In this document: positions 17,175-25,740 of the stretch, in pieces
Numbering within the stretch: position 1 is the first letter of the stretch
How the letters are laid out: every line of letters begins with the position of its first letter
Source of the DNA: Ensifer sp. Root278
GTDB lineage: Bacteria; Pseudomonadota; Alphaproteobacteria; Rhizobiales; Rhizobiaceae
NCBI RefSeq assembly: GCF_001429285.1
Contig: NZ_LMJJ01000023.1
Coordinates: 381,041 to 445,040 of the forward strand
Reading direction: 5' to 3'
Length of the DNA: 64,000 nt
Position numbers and translations under genes: made by a program
Notes under the pieces: generated by a model
What the model was told of the DNA's origin: nothing
The model's database searches: none
What the model saw: the letters and a program-made list of their open reading frames with translations, nothing else

Positions 17175-18416
17175 ATGCGCCTCATCCTCGACCTTGCACT
17201 GACCCACATCTCCGGCCGCGGCCGGCAGACGATCGTCGCGATGCTGGGCGTTGCGGTCGGCGTTGGGTTCTCCATCGCCATGGCGGCTTTGATGCAGGGC
17301 GGCCAGGACGATTTCGTCCGCCAGCTCGTCGACACCATGCCGCATGTCCAGGTGACCGACGAGCAGCGGACGGCGCGGCGGCAACCGGCAGAAGACCTGT
17401 TCGACGCAGCGGCCATTTCCGGCCTCAGGCCACGCGACGATCGGCGCGGCATCATCAACCCCACCGCAGCACTCTCCTGGCTCGATGGCTGGATCCCGGG
17501 CCGCTTTGCCGCCACCCTCAAGGCACAAGGCGTCATTCGCTATTCCGGCCAGGAGGTCGGTGCTGCCGTCATCGGCATCGATCCGCAGGCGGAACCCGGC
17601 GTCTCGCCGATCATCGGAGACTTCAAGGCCGGCAGCTTCGCCGCACTTGCCGCCGGTGGCAACAATGTGGTGGTCGGCGATACCATGGCCTCCCGGCTCG
17701 GCGCCAAGCTCGGCGATACGCTCACCGCCGTCTCTTCGGAGGGGCTCAGCCGCCGCTTCAAGATCGTCGGTCTCTTCCACACTGGCACGACGGCGCGCGA
17801 CGAGGGCGAAGCCTATGTGCTGCAGAAGAACGCGCAGATCCTCTCGGCCCGGCCGAACGCGATCAACGAGATCAACATCAAGCTCGACGATCCGAACGCG
17901 GCGCCCACGGTGGCGCGCCGCATCGAGGCGGAACTCGGCTACAAGGCGGTCGCCTGGCAGGATGCGAACGAGTCGATCCTCGAGGCGCTCGTCGTGCGCA
18001 ACGTCATCATGTACACGGTCGTTGCGGCGATCATGCTGGTCGCAGGCTTCGGTATCTTCAACATCATCTCGACGATCACGCACGAAAAGGCGCGCGACAT
18101 CGCCATCATGAAGTCGCTCGGCTTCACCGAGGCAGACATGCGCATCCTGTTCGTGATCGAAGGTGTGGCGATTGCCACAGCCGGCACGCTGCTCGGCTGG
18201 ACGCTCGGCTTCGCGATGGTCTACGCGCTCTCGCTCGTCCGCTTCGAGATATCCGCGACCGGCCAGGAGATGACCCGGCTACCGATCGCCTGGAGCATGC
18301 TGCACTATCTGATCGCCGCCGCCTTCGCGCTCGGATCGGCCGCCGTCGCCGGCTATCTGCCGGCAAGGCGGGCGGCCCGCGCCAATCCCGTCGACATCAT
18401 CAGGGGCGCGACATGA
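17175..18416 (+). CDS. FtsX-like ABC exporter permease (MacB/LolC/DevC type)
   Basis: A 413-residue membrane protein with one N-terminal transmembrane helix (IVAMLGVAVGVGFSIAMAALM), a large periplasmic MacB-like domain and three C-terminal helices in an FtsX domain (IISTITHEKARDIAIMKSLGF is a typical cytoplasmic loop). Unlike MacB, the ATPase is a separate downstream gene, as in LolCDE and DevBCA. The ATG at 17175 is chosen over an earlier in-frame start that would overlap the adaptor gene. It ends overlapping the ATPase gene by four bases. Confidence 0.88.
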   Translation: MRLILDLALTHISGRGRQTIVAMLGVAVGVGFSIAMAALMQGGQDDFVRQLVDTMPHVQVTDEQRTARRQPAEDLFDAAAISGLRPRDDRRGIINPTAALSWLDGWIPGRFAATLKAQGVIRYSGQEVGAAVIGIDPQAEPGVSPIIGDFKAGSFAALAAGGNNVVVGDTMASRLGAKLGDTLTAVSSEGLSRRFKIVGLFHTGTTARDEGEAYVLQKNAQILSARPNAINEINIKLDDPNAAPTVARRIEAELGYKAVAWQDANESILEALVVRNVIMYTVVAAIMLVAGFGIFNIISTITHEKARDIAIMKSLGFTEADMRILFVIEGVAIATAGTLLGWTLGFAMVYALSLVRFEISATGQEMTRLPIAWSMLHYLIAAAFALGSAAVAGYLPARRAARANPVDIIRGAT

Positions 18417-19135
18417 GCACGCTGATCGAAACAAGGGATCTGACGCGCATCCTCAGGGAGACGGTGCCGGTCACCCTGGTGAAGGACATCTCTCTTGTTA
18501 TCGGAGAGCAGGAGTTCGTCGCAGTCACCGGCCCTTCAGGCTCGGGCAAGTCATCGCTCCTCTACCTGCTCGGCCTGCTCGACCGGCCGACCGGCGGCAC
18601 GCTCAGCATCCGCGGCCGCGACACGGCCCGGATGGACGAGGACGAAAGGGCCGCCACGCGGCTTGCCAACATCGGCTTCGTCTTCCAGTTCCATTTCCTG
18701 CTGCCGGAATTCACTGCCCGCGAGAATGTCGAGATCCCCATGCGCAGGCTCGGTCGCCTTGGCCGGAACGAGATGCGCCAAAGGGCGAGCGATCTGCTTG
18801 CAGCACTCGGCCTTGCCGATCATATCGACAAACGGCCAGACCAGCTTTCGGGCGGCCAGCGCCAGCGCGTGGCCGTGGCCCGCGCACTGGCCAACGATCC
18901 GCCGCTGATCCTTGCGGACGAGCCGACCGGCAGCCTCGACAGCCAGAGCTCCGAACAGGTCTTCAGGATCCTGGAAACGCTGGTGCGCGAGCGGGGAAAG
19001 ACGGTGGTCGCAGTCACCCACGACCTCGACATGGCCTCGCGCATGGACCGGCGCCTTCAGTTGATCGATGGGCGCCTGACCACGGAGGCGGACAGGGCCG
19101 CGGTCTCAGGCGAAAACGAGTCGCCGCAAACCTGA
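18413..19135 (+). CDS. ABC exporter ATPase (LolD/MacB/DevA type)
   Basis: A 240-residue ATPase with Walker A GPSGSGKSS, the LolD-family loop GFVFQFHFLLPEFTARENV, signature [15 protein letters not shown], Walker B LILADEPTGSLD and switch His VTHD. The start overlaps the permease stop (ATGA). It powers the TetR-controlled tripartite exporter; substrates of such pumps include lipids, peptides and macrolides and cannot be predicted here. Confidence 0.9.
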   Translation: MSTLIETRDLTRILRETVPVTLVKDISLVIGEQEFVAVTGPSGSGKSSLLYLLGLLDRPTGGTLSIRGRDTARMDEDERAATRLANIGFVFQFHFLLPEFTARENVEIPMRRLGRLGRNEMRQRASDLLAALGLADHIDKRPDQLSGGQRQRVAVARALANDPPLILADEPTGSLDSQSSEQVFRILETLVRERGKTVVAVTHDLDMASRMDRRLQLIDGRLTTEADRAAVSGENESPQT

Positions 19136-19150
19136 CGCCCCGCGAAAACC

Positions 19151-21205
19151 TCAACCGAGGCCGAAGACGACATCGCTTTCCGTGAGAACCGAAAGCGAGA
19201 CGTCCTCGATCAGAATGCCCTCGGCATCGGAACCGTTGAAGGCGACGAACACGCCGTCGGCCGTATCGTGCGCGGCAGCGAGAAAATCGGCATAGCTGTG
19301 AATGCCGGTGGCGTCCTGGGCGTCCTCGGAAAAGGCGATCCGATCGCCCAGCCTGCCGTTGAAATCAAGGACGCGATCGAGACCGGCCTCGCCGGAGGTT
19401 TCCGACGACCAGAGAAACGTGTCGGCGCCGCTGCCACCCGTCAGCCGATCGGTGCCATTGCCGCCGCTCAAGAGGTCATTTTGCGAACCGCCGTCGAGGA
19501 TATCCGCACCTTCACCGCCGAAGAGCTGGTCGTTTTCCGAGGCGCCGCTCAGCGTGTCATCTCCGCCGCGCCCGTCGAGGATATCGTTGCCGCTCGACGA
19601 ATAGAAGGTGTCGTTGTCTTCGGCGCCGCGCAGCACGTCGTCGTAGCGCCCGGACGTGACGTTGAAATATTCGACATTGGCGAAGGTCAGTCCGGTATGC
19701 GTTATGCCGCGCGCCGCATCGAAAACCGTCGCTTCAGGCAAGCCGCCATAGTTGAGGTACAACAGATCCCGCCCGTCGCCGCCATCGGCCTCACCGAGGT
19801 AACGGGCATTGATCGTGTCGTTACCCGCACCGCCGCGCAGGATAGACGCGACGCCAAGCGTGCCGCTGCCGGGAAAGGTGTCCTGCAGCCAATCATCGCC
19901 AGCGCCGCCGTCGAGCACGTCGCTGCCGCCATCATTGGCGAGCGTATCCCGGCCGTCCCCGCCAAAAGCCACGTCGTCGCCAGCGCCCGTCTCGATCATG
20001 TCGTCTCCGGCGCCCGCATCGATATAGTCGTTTCCGTCCTCGCCATCGAACCGGTCACGCCCGGCGCCGCCTTCGAGATGGTCGTTTCCGGCACCGGCAT
20101 CGACCCCGAGAGAGTTGAGATCACCCGCGCTGACCCGGTCGTTGCCGCTGCCGAGCGCGAGACTCACTTCCTCAAATCCGCGCAGCACTGTGCCGGTTGA
20201 AGCCTTGCCAGCAGCGAAATCGATAGTCAGATCGCTCGTGCGCTCCATCTCGCTGATATAGAGCCAGTCCTGGCCCGCACCGCCGTCGATCTCGGCGGAG
20301 TAGAATGTGGAGATGATCCCATCACTGCCGTCGCCGCCAAAAAGACGGTTGGCACCGAGCCCGTCGGTGATCCTGTCGTCGCCCGCGCCGGCTTCGACGA
20401 CATCGTTGCCGCCGGCAGTCTCGATGACGTCGTCAAGGGCGCTACCCGTAACACGGTCGCTTCCGCGTCCCGTCATCAGCACAACCCGCTCGACATCCTG
20501 ATGCTGGACGAAGAGGTGCCGCTCCGTCTGCGTCCCGTCTCCGATAATGCCGTGACCATTCGCCAGGTTGAACACGACCGGAGCAGTCGATCCCGAAAGA
20601 TCGACGACCAGCGTATCGTCTCCGGCACCACCAAGAATGGTGCTGCCCGCCCCGACGAGAACGAAGCGGTCGTTTCCATCGCCGCCATCGAGACGGTCGT
20701 GTCCGCCCGTATTGGTGATGACGTCATTTCCCGCGCCCGCATTGACGACGTCGATGCCGGCTCCGGTCGAGATCCGGTCGGCCGCGGCGGTCCCCGTGAT
20801 CCGGTCGTCGCCGCTGCCGGCAAGAAGGCGCAGCCACTCGATATCGTGGAAGAAGACATGCCGGCTGACAGCGCTCGGATCCCCGACATAGCCATGGCCG
20901 CCGGCACCGTTGAAGACCATCCGCTCGGCGCTTTGCGAGAAGTCGACGACGAGACCGTCAAAACCCCTGCCGCCGGTAACGGCACCGCCGGTCCCGGTGA
21001 GAACGATCTGGTCACTGCCGTCGCCGCCGTCGATCCGGTCGTAGCCGCTCGAACTCGTCAACATGTCGTCATGCGCCCCGCCGTCGACAAAATCGTCACC
21101 GCCGCCGCCATCGATCGTATCGAAGCCGAAGAGGCCCCAGATGCGGTCGCTTTCCTCGGTGCCCTTCAAAACGTCGCCCGCAGACGAGCCTACGATCTTC
21201 GCCAT
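19151..21205 (-). CDS. RTX-type calcium-binding secreted protein
   Basis: A 684-residue acidic protein made almost entirely of Gly/Asp-rich nonapeptide repeats of the GGxGxDxLx class (for example GGAGDDTLV, GGDGNDRF, GGEGADILDGG), which bind calcium and form parallel beta-rolls outside the cell. No Cys or signal peptide is present. The C-terminus (GADTFLWSSE ... LGDRIAF ... DVVFGLG) has the usual type I secretion region. No HlyB/HlyD/TolC set is adjacent; the neighbouring exporter is of FtsX type, so secretion would use a system elsewhere. The ATG at 21205 has GAGG eight bases upstream; a longer reading to 21298 lies in AT-rich promoter DNA. Confidence 0.88.
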   Translation of the reverse strand: MAKIVGSSAGDVLKGTEESDRIWGLFGFDTIDGGGGDDFVDGGAHDDMLTSSSGYDRIDGGDGSDQIVLTGTGGAVTGGRGFDGLVVDFSQSAERMVFNGAGGHGYVGDPSAVSRHVFFHDIEWLRLLAGSGDDRITGTAAADRISTGAGIDVVNAGAGNDVITNTGGHDRLDGGDGNDRFVLVGAGSTILGGAGDDTLVVDLSGSTAPVVFNLANGHGIIGDGTQTERHLFVQHQDVERVVLMTGRGSDRVTGSALDDVIETAGGNDVVEAGAGDDRITDGLGANRLFGGDGSDGIISTFYSAEIDGGAGQDWLYISEMERTSDLTIDFAAGKASTGTVLRGFEEVSLALGSGNDRVSAGDLNSLGVDAGAGNDHLEGGAGRDRFDGEDGNDYIDAGAGDDMIETGAGDDVAFGGDGRDTLANDGGSDVLDGGAGDDWLQDTFPGSGTLGVASILRGGAGNDTINARYLGEADGGDGRDLLYLNYGGLPEATVFDAARGITHTGLTFANVEYFNVTSGRYDDVLRGAEDNDTFYSSSGNDILDGRGGDDTLSGASENDQLFGGEGADILDGGSQNDLLSGGNGTDRLTGGSGADTFLWSSETSGEAGLDRVLDFNGRLGDRIAFSEDAQDATGIHSYADFLAAAHDTADGVFVAFNGSDAEGILIEDVSLSVLTESDVVFGLG

Positions 21206-21515
21206 ATCGCTATCCTCTTCGATCGACTTAAGAATATGTTCAAAGACTCGAATATACATCCCGATTATGGAATGTATTACAGGGATGGCGCAAAGCAATA
21301 TCGAATAAACTTTCCGAATATAGGCAATTTAATTTGAAATATATATTAGATATCCCGAGGCATTCGCCGAGTTTGACGAGATCTGGAAAAAGCTGCGGTC
21401 GGAAATTGTGCTGAGGGGCTTTTAAACTATACCCGGAAGACGAAGCCGGGCAAACGGATGCACCGGGACGTCATCGGGTGCAGGAGGGATCTTTTAGGTC
21501 CAGGGAGCCGGCGGC
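21206..21515. promoter_or_regulatory. Gene-free upstream region of the RTX gene
   Basis: About 310 bases. The part next to the RTX start (21206-21350) is strikingly AT-rich compared with its surroundings and likely holds the promoter. Closer to the cupin gene there are two small hairpins, CCCGG/CCGGG (21432-21450) and TGCACC/GGTGCA (21459-21482), which could end transcription of the cupin gene. No coding potential was recognised. Confidence 0.4.
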
Positions 21516-21905
21516 CTAGTCGACCTCGCCGCACCAGCGTCTGACGCTTTCGACCGAACCGTCGAACCGGGCCTCGAAGCTTGCTGCCGCAAGGATGGCT
21601 TGAAGCTGGAGCGTCTCGCTGCCGATATTGGTGAAGCCATGGCGGCGGAGCGGCGGCACGATAAGAGACCGGCCGGGCAAGACGATGATGCGCTCCTCTT
21701 CGATCCACATCTCGGCCTTGCCGGCGATCACCGTCAGGATTTCCTCAACGGGATGATGATGCGTCGGAGCGCCCGCGCCGGGCGCCACCCATTGCTCGAA
21801 CAGGCACAATTGCGAGGCGCCGCTCACCGCGGAGATCACCATCCGCGTTTCGACGCCGGGGCGCCATAGCTCAACGGGCCAGTTCTCATGCACGATCACT
21901 TCCAT
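21516..21905 (-). CDS. Cupin domain protein
   Basis: A 129-residue single-domain cupin. The metal-ligand motif 1 is present as THHHPVEEILTVIAG, and motif 2 as PGRSLIVPPLRRHGFTN. Such proteins are small metal-dependent enzymes or sensors of unknown substrate. The ATG at 21905 is chosen over a GTG four codons upstream because GGAGG lies five bases before it. It stands alone between the RTX gene and a small secreted protein gene. Confidence 0.75.
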   Translation of the reverse strand: MEVIVHENWPVELWRPGVETRMVISAVSGASQLCLFEQWVAPGAGAPTHHHPVEEILTVIAGKAEMWIEEERIIVLPGRSLIVPPLRRHGFTNIGSETLQLQAILAAASFEARFDGSVESVRRWCGEVD

Positions 21906-22052
21906 GCCGGCCTCCACTAGTCGATCATGGCGTTTGTCGCTGCGAGTTTAGCAGCACTGCTGCATCGGTACGATGGTGCGGTGTTGCTGATCATAGATCC
22001 ATCCGCTTTCAGAGAAGCGAGCGCGGCTGCGACGACAGCCGGACGGGAAACA

Positions 22053-22080
22053 ACAAAAAGGCGGCGCTTGAGCGCCGCCC
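22053..22080 (-). terminator. Intrinsic terminator of the glycine-zipper gene
   Basis: On the minus strand a perfect 9-bp stem GGCGGCGCT/AGCGCCGCC with a two-base loop is followed by TTTTTGTTG. It lies 25 bases after the stop of the gene ending at 22105. Confidence 0.85.
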
Positions 22081-22104
22081 CAGAGGAGAGACTATTGGGC
22101 TCGG

Positions 22105-22509
22105 TCAGTTGATGACCCGGACCACCGTTCTCGACTGCGGTTCCACGATCACCCGCTGGTCGTTGACGACCGCATAGGCGTAACGCGGGTTTTGCGGAAT
22201 CGGCGTCAGGACGACAGCCGACGGGATGGGCTTACCGACCACGATCCGTTCCTGAATGACGACAGACGGTGGAGCCGGCTGCTGCTCGACATAGGTGACC
22301 ACTTCCGGCGGCGGAGGCGTCAGCGCTGCACCGAGCGCGCCACCCACAACGGCGCCGACGCCGGCACCGATCGGGCCGCCGACGACAGCACCCGCTGCCG
22401 CACCACCGGCCATGCCTGCAGCCGTACCGGCTTGCTTGTTGGCGTCCTGAGCAAAGGCGGAGCCTGCCAGTAGAGCAGCAACAGCCGCCGTGATTACAAG
22501 CTTCTTCAT
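22105..22509 (-). CDS. Secreted glycine-zipper protein with DUF1236-like C-terminus
   Basis: A 134-residue protein with a signal peptide (KKLVITAAVAALLAGSAFAQ), a Gly/Ala-rich glycine-zipper segment with GxxxG repeats (AGAVVGGPIGAGVGAVVGGA), a Pro-rich linker and a C-terminal DUF1236-like domain (ERIVVGKPIPSAV ... YAVVNDQRVIVEPQSRTVVRVI). Such proteins are common envelope proteins of Rhizobiales with no known biochemical role. The ATG at 22509 follows AAGGATGAGATC. An intrinsic terminator follows. Confidence 0.85.
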   Translation of the reverse strand: MKKLVITAAVAALLAGSAFAQDANKQAGTAAGMAGGAAAGAVVGGPIGAGVGAVVGGALGAALTPPPPEVVTYVEQQPAPPSVVIQERIVVGKPIPSAVVLTPIPQNPRYAYAVVNDQRVIVEPQSRTVVRVIN

Positions 22510-22793
22510 GATCTCATCCTTTCGTTCGATCACAAACTCAACGAAAGGGATAATAAATTGTTCCAATATTACCTTCTTGTTTTCGGATCACGCTTGATAA
22601 CTTCCGTTAACAGTCGCCTGCACAATCAAAACAAGCACGGACGATGCCTTACATATTCCGACAAAGAGCAATTAGATACTTTATAATCGCGACCATATTC
22701 TATAGAAACGCCCGGTTCGCATGGTTCCATTTTGAAACCGCCGACTGACCCGTGAGCAGCGGGTTTCTGCCACACGGCACACGATCTGCCGCG

Positions 22794-23057
22794 CTAGTCG
22801 CGGGGCAACTTGCCAAGGAGCAGTTTGTTCCCCTCCCTGTTTCCGCAGCGCGAGCATTTGAGTGTTCGGCCGATGGAATTGAGGTGGATGCCCCATCCGT
22901 AGGTGCTGGCTATCACCCGACGGTCAATTCGCCCTTGATGCCGGCACTTCCCGCACTTCGCCACGAGCACATACCATTCCGGTAGCAGCTCCAGGGTCGA
23001 GCCGTAGTCGGCAGCATTTTCGCGCGGCATCAGGTCGATGCTTCGACGATGCCTCAT
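22794..23057 (-). CDS. Small zinc-ribbon-like hypothetical protein
   Basis: An 87-residue protein with two CxxC knuckles, CGKC (about residue 35) and CSRC (about residue 68), separated by about 30 residues, suggesting a structural zinc ribbon. The ribosome site GAGG lies seven bases before the ATG, which supports a real gene. It is not part of an obvious operon. Function unknown; nucleic-acid binding is one possibility for such ribbons. Confidence 0.65.
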   Translation of the reverse strand: MRHRRSIDLMPRENAADYGSTLELLPEWYVLVAKCGKCRHQGRIDRRVIASTYGWGIHLNSIGRTLKCSRCGNREGNKLLLGKLPRD

Positions 23058-23197
23058 GGTCAGTCCTCTCGAAGCTTCGTCTCGATCCGCTCATCACCGC
23101 ACGCGGGCATCGGCGGCTTTCGGGCGGATTGCCCCCGTTGGAGCTACGCTAGGCGCCCAGGTATCGGCCCACCGGTCCCGCGTAGTCGTTATGTCTA

Positions 23198-23401
23198 TCA
23201 CCGTGCCGAACCGTCGAGCCGCAGCGAAAGCTGCACGCCGCCGCGCTTCAGCCGCGGCAGGGGCGGCGTCATGTCGATGCGTCCGAAGGTCCGCTTCCGC
23301 CACTCGGCTTCGCGTTCCCGCTTCTTCCGGGCGGCTGCAACGGCAGCCATGGCGCGTTCGATCACTTCTTCCGTATGGGTCATGGTTTCTGTCCGGCTCA
23401 T
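23198..23401 (-). CDS. Small basic helical hypothetical protein
   Basis: A 67-residue product with a predicted helical Ala/Arg/Lys-rich middle (EEVIERAMAAVAAARKKRERE). The ATG at 23401 has a strong GGAGG six bases upstream, which is the main support for it being expressed. No family was recognised. It could be a small accessory protein or a chance frame. Confidence 0.45.
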   Translation of the reverse strand: MSRTETMTHTEEVIERAMAAVAAARKKREREAEWRKRTFGRIDMTPPLPRLKRGGVQLSLRLDGSAR

Positions 23402-23712
23402 GGGAAACCTCCATTTGTTCACGTTATGTTCTTATTTTAGCACTCCAATGTCAACTCCCTTCGCGAGGCCGGGCGAATCGCATGCAAAGGGATCGATGAA
23501 TCACCCTCTCGTCAGCGGGCAGCAGACGGTCAAATCCGCCATCGCCAAGGCGACAATGGCCAAAAGATCGGTTTGTTCCGACGACCAATTTACCTTGTTT
23601 TTCAGTGCCGGAAGGCCCGCCGCGGGACCCGCCTCATTAACCTTCGCACTGCTGAATTAACCATTTGTTAACCATTTCTTCGATACACCGAGGCAACGGA
23701 AAATTTACCAAG
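23402..23712. promoter_or_regulatory. Upstream region of minCDE
   Basis: 311 bases between a small minus-strand gene and minC. It includes AT-rich segments around 23420-23450 and 23635-23700 suitable for promoters, with repeated TTAACCATTTGTTAACCATTTC just before the minC start region (two TTAACCATTT copies at 23657-23676). No gene was seen. Confidence 0.35.
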
Positions 23713-24459
23713 ATGAACGATGTGTTAACCGAATCCCGGCCGATCCGCCTCAAGGGGCGCTCCTTCCTTGCGCTAGCGCTGACCCCCGAGCTGCCCCTCG
23801 AGGATTGGCTCACTCGGCTCGACGATCTGGCTTCCCGCTCCGCCGGTTTCTTCCTCCGGCGGCCCGTCGTGCTCGACGTCAATGGCCTCGAAATCGATCG
23901 CTCGCAACTGCGCGAGCTCGTCGATCAGCTCGGCAAACGCAATGTCCGAATCATGGGCATCGAAGGCGCGCGACAGTCGCTGCTCGGCGCCGATCTGCCG
24001 CCGGCGATGAACGACGGGCGCCCGGCAGCCGACTACGAAGCGAAGATGGCGGAGCAGGCAGAAAAGGCCGAGGTGCCAGGAGCAGAAACGGAAGCCGTCA
24101 TCACGGCCGAGCCGCTTGCCGCCAAGGCAACACCCTCGATCGTCGTGACCCAGCCGGTGCGCTCCGGACAGTCGCTGTTCTTCCCGGAAGGCGACGTGAC
24201 GATCATCGGCTCGGTCGCTTCTGGCGCCGAAGTCGTCGCCGGCGGGTCGATCCACATCTACGGCGCGCTGCGCGGCCGGGCGATGGCCGGCACCACCGGC
24301 AATGTTTCGGCACGGATTTTCTGCCGCAAGCTCGAAGCGGAACTGATTGCGATCGACGGCTTTTACAAGACCGCCGACGACATGGAGCAGCATCTGCGCG
24401 GCAAGTCCGTTCAAATCTGGCTCGACGGCGAAGCGCTCAAGGCGGGAACGCTCGGCTAG
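23713..24459 (+). CDS. minC: Septum site-determining protein MinC
   Basis: A 248-residue protein with the N-terminal FtsZ-inhibiting domain (residues about 10-105), an Ala/Glu-rich linker and the C-terminal beta-helix domain (VVAGGSIHIYGALRGRAMAG). It inhibits FtsZ polymerisation at the poles when recruited by MinD. It is first in minCDE, but a 114-base gap holding a mosaic repeat separates it from minD. Its TAG stop is formed by the first bases of that repeat. The ATG at 23713 is preferred to an upstream TTG; the Shine-Dalgarno sequence is weak. Confidence 0.95.
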   Translation: MNDVLTESRPIRLKGRSFLALALTPELPLEDWLTRLDDLASRSAGFFLRRPVVLDVNGLEIDRSQLRELVDQLGKRNVRIMGIEGARQSLLGADLPPAMNDGRPAADYEAKMAEQAEKAEVPGAETEAVITAEPLAAKATPSIVVTQPVRSGQSLFFPEGDVTIIGSVASGAEVVAGGSIHIYGALRGRAMAGTTGNVSARIFCRKLEAELIAIDGFYKTADDMEQHLRGKSVQIWLDGEALKAGTLG

Positions 24460-24527
24460 AGCGGGATGGGGATGGCCGGGCGGACACCGCTCGCATCCCG
24501 CTTAGGGTTCTGGGTCGATCCAGAACC
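24457..24527. repeat. Mosaic palindromic repeat (AGCGGGATG family) between minC and minD
   Basis: The outer arms are AGCGGGATG (24460-24468) and CATCCCGCT (24494-24502). A second hairpin follows immediately, GGTTCTGG/CCAGAACC (24506-24513 / 24520-24527). The outer arms match the copies at 45343-45390 and 58988-59040. These dispersed palindromes are typical intergenic repeats of Sinorhizobium genomes. The repeat supplies the minC stop codon. Confidence 0.7.
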
Positions 24528-24573
24528 ATCGTGACGTAAGGCGAAGGCGTAGTTTAAATACTTGGAGAGATGA

Positions 24574-25389
24574 ATGGGCAAGGTAGTCGTAGTTACATCG
24601 GGCAAAGGCGGCGTCGGCAAGACGACGTCCAGCGCCGCATTGGGTGCTGCGCTTGCGCAGAACGGCGACAAGGTCGTGGTCGTCGACTTCGATGTCGGTC
24701 TGCGCAATCTCGATCTCGTCATGGGCGCGGAACGGCGCGTGGTCTATGACCTGGTCAATGTGATCCAGGGCGAGGCCAAGCTTTCGCAGGCGCTGATCCG
24801 CGACAAGCGGGTCGAAACGCTTTACCTGCTGCCGGCCTCGCAGACCCGCGACAAGGACAATCTGACGCCGGAAGGGGTCGAGAAGGTCATCGCCGCCCTG
24901 CAGAACGCCTTCGACTGGGTGATCTGCGACAGCCCTGCCGGCATCGAACGCGGCGCGACGCTCGCCATGCGCCACGCCGATATCGCCATCGTCGTGACCA
25001 ATCCGGAAGTCTCCTCGGTGCGCGATTCCGACCGCATCATCGGCCTGCTCGATTCCAAGACGTTGAAGGCCGAAAACGGCGAGCGGATGGAAAAGCACCT
25101 GCTGCTCACCCGCTACGACCCGCTTCGCGCCGAGCGCGGCGACATGCTGAAGGTCGACGACGTGCTCGAAATCCTGTCGATCCCGCTGATGGGCATCATC
25201 CCGGAGAGCGCAGACGTGCTTCGTGCATCCAACGTCGGCTCGCCGGTCACGCTGGCAGACAACCGCTCAGCGCCGGCGCTGGCCTATTTCGACGCAGCGC
25301 GCCGGCTGAAGGGCGAAACCCTGCCAATCACCATTCCCGGTGAAAAGCGCAGCTTCCTCGGCAAGATTTTCGGAAGGAAGGCGGCATGA
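24574..25389 (+). CDS. minD: Septum site-determining ATPase MinD
   Basis: A 271-residue ParA/MinD ATPase with the deviant Walker A KGGVGKTT (residues 11-18), switch I/II segments (VVDFDVGLRNLDLVMG, CDSPAGIERG) and a C-terminal amphipathic membrane-targeting helix (FLGKIFGRKAA). It cycles on and off the membrane with MinE and recruits MinC. The ATG at 24574 has TTGGAGAG a few bases upstream. It overlaps minE by four bases. Confidence 0.97.
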   Translation: MGKVVVVTSGKGGVGKTTSSAALGAALAQNGDKVVVVDFDVGLRNLDLVMGAERRVVYDLVNVIQGEAKLSQALIRDKRVETLYLLPASQTRDKDNLTPEGVEKVIAALQNAFDWVICDSPAGIERGATLAMRHADIAIVVTNPEVSSVRDSDRIIGLLDSKTLKAENGERMEKHLLLTRYDPLRAERGDMLKVDDVLEILSIPLMGIIPESADVLRASNVGSPVTLADNRSAPALAYFDAARRLKGETLPITIPGEKRSFLGKIFGRKAA

Positions 25390-25646
25390 ATCTGTTCGGT
25401 TTCTTCTCCCGCTCCCAGTCAGCACCGGCCGCCCGCGAACGGCTGCAGGTCCTGCTGGCGCATGAGCGCGCATCCGCAGGCGATTCGGATCTCGTCACCA
25501 AGCTGCGCGACGAAATTCTGAAGGCGATCTCCAAGCACATGCAGATCGACGACGAAAAGGTCAAGGTGACGATGGAACGCGGCGCGCAGGTTTCGACGCT
25601 CGCGGTCGATATCGAGATCCCCTTTGACGCGAAGAAGGCGGCCTGA
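25386..25646 (+). CDS. minE: Cell division topological specificity factor MinE
   Basis: An 86-residue protein with an N-terminal amphipathic, anti-MinCD region (ARERLQVLLAHERASAG) and a C-terminal topological domain (LRDEILKAISKHMQIDDEKVKVTMER). It stimulates MinD ATPase to set the pole-to-pole oscillation. It overlaps the minD stop (ATGA) and is followed by an intrinsic terminator. In Sinorhizobium meliloti minCDE is carried on the pSymB chromid. Confidence 0.96.
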   Translation: MNLFGFFSRSQSAPAARERLQVLLAHERASAGDSDLVTKLRDEILKAISKHMQIDDEKVKVTMERGAQVSTLAVDIEIPFDAKKAA

Positions 25647-25695
25647 CGGTCGCCCATTCGTTCCAGATGACGTCAAAGCGTCTCCGGATACCTTT

Positions 25696-25732
25696 AGCCG
25701 GACAATATCGACAGATGTTGTCCGGCTTTTTC
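25696..25732 (+). terminator. Intrinsic terminator of minCDE
   Basis: A perfect 10-bp stem AGCCGGACAA/TTGTCCGGCT with a 12-base loop is followed by TTTT at 25727-25730. It lies 50 bases after the minE stop. Confidence 0.88.
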
Positions 25733-25740
25733 GTGGAAGG

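Noticed and set aside
16157-19135. Possible type I secretion system for the adjacent RTX protein
   Set aside because: The permease is of FtsX/MacB type with a separate LolD-like ATPase, not an HlyB-type ABC exporter, and the genes converge on the RTX gene rather than sharing its operon.
19151-21205. Regularly repeated DNA that might suggest a CRISPR array or tandem satellite
   Set aside because: The repeats are coding and translate to RTX Gly/Asp nonapeptides; there is no constant direct repeat with unique spacers.
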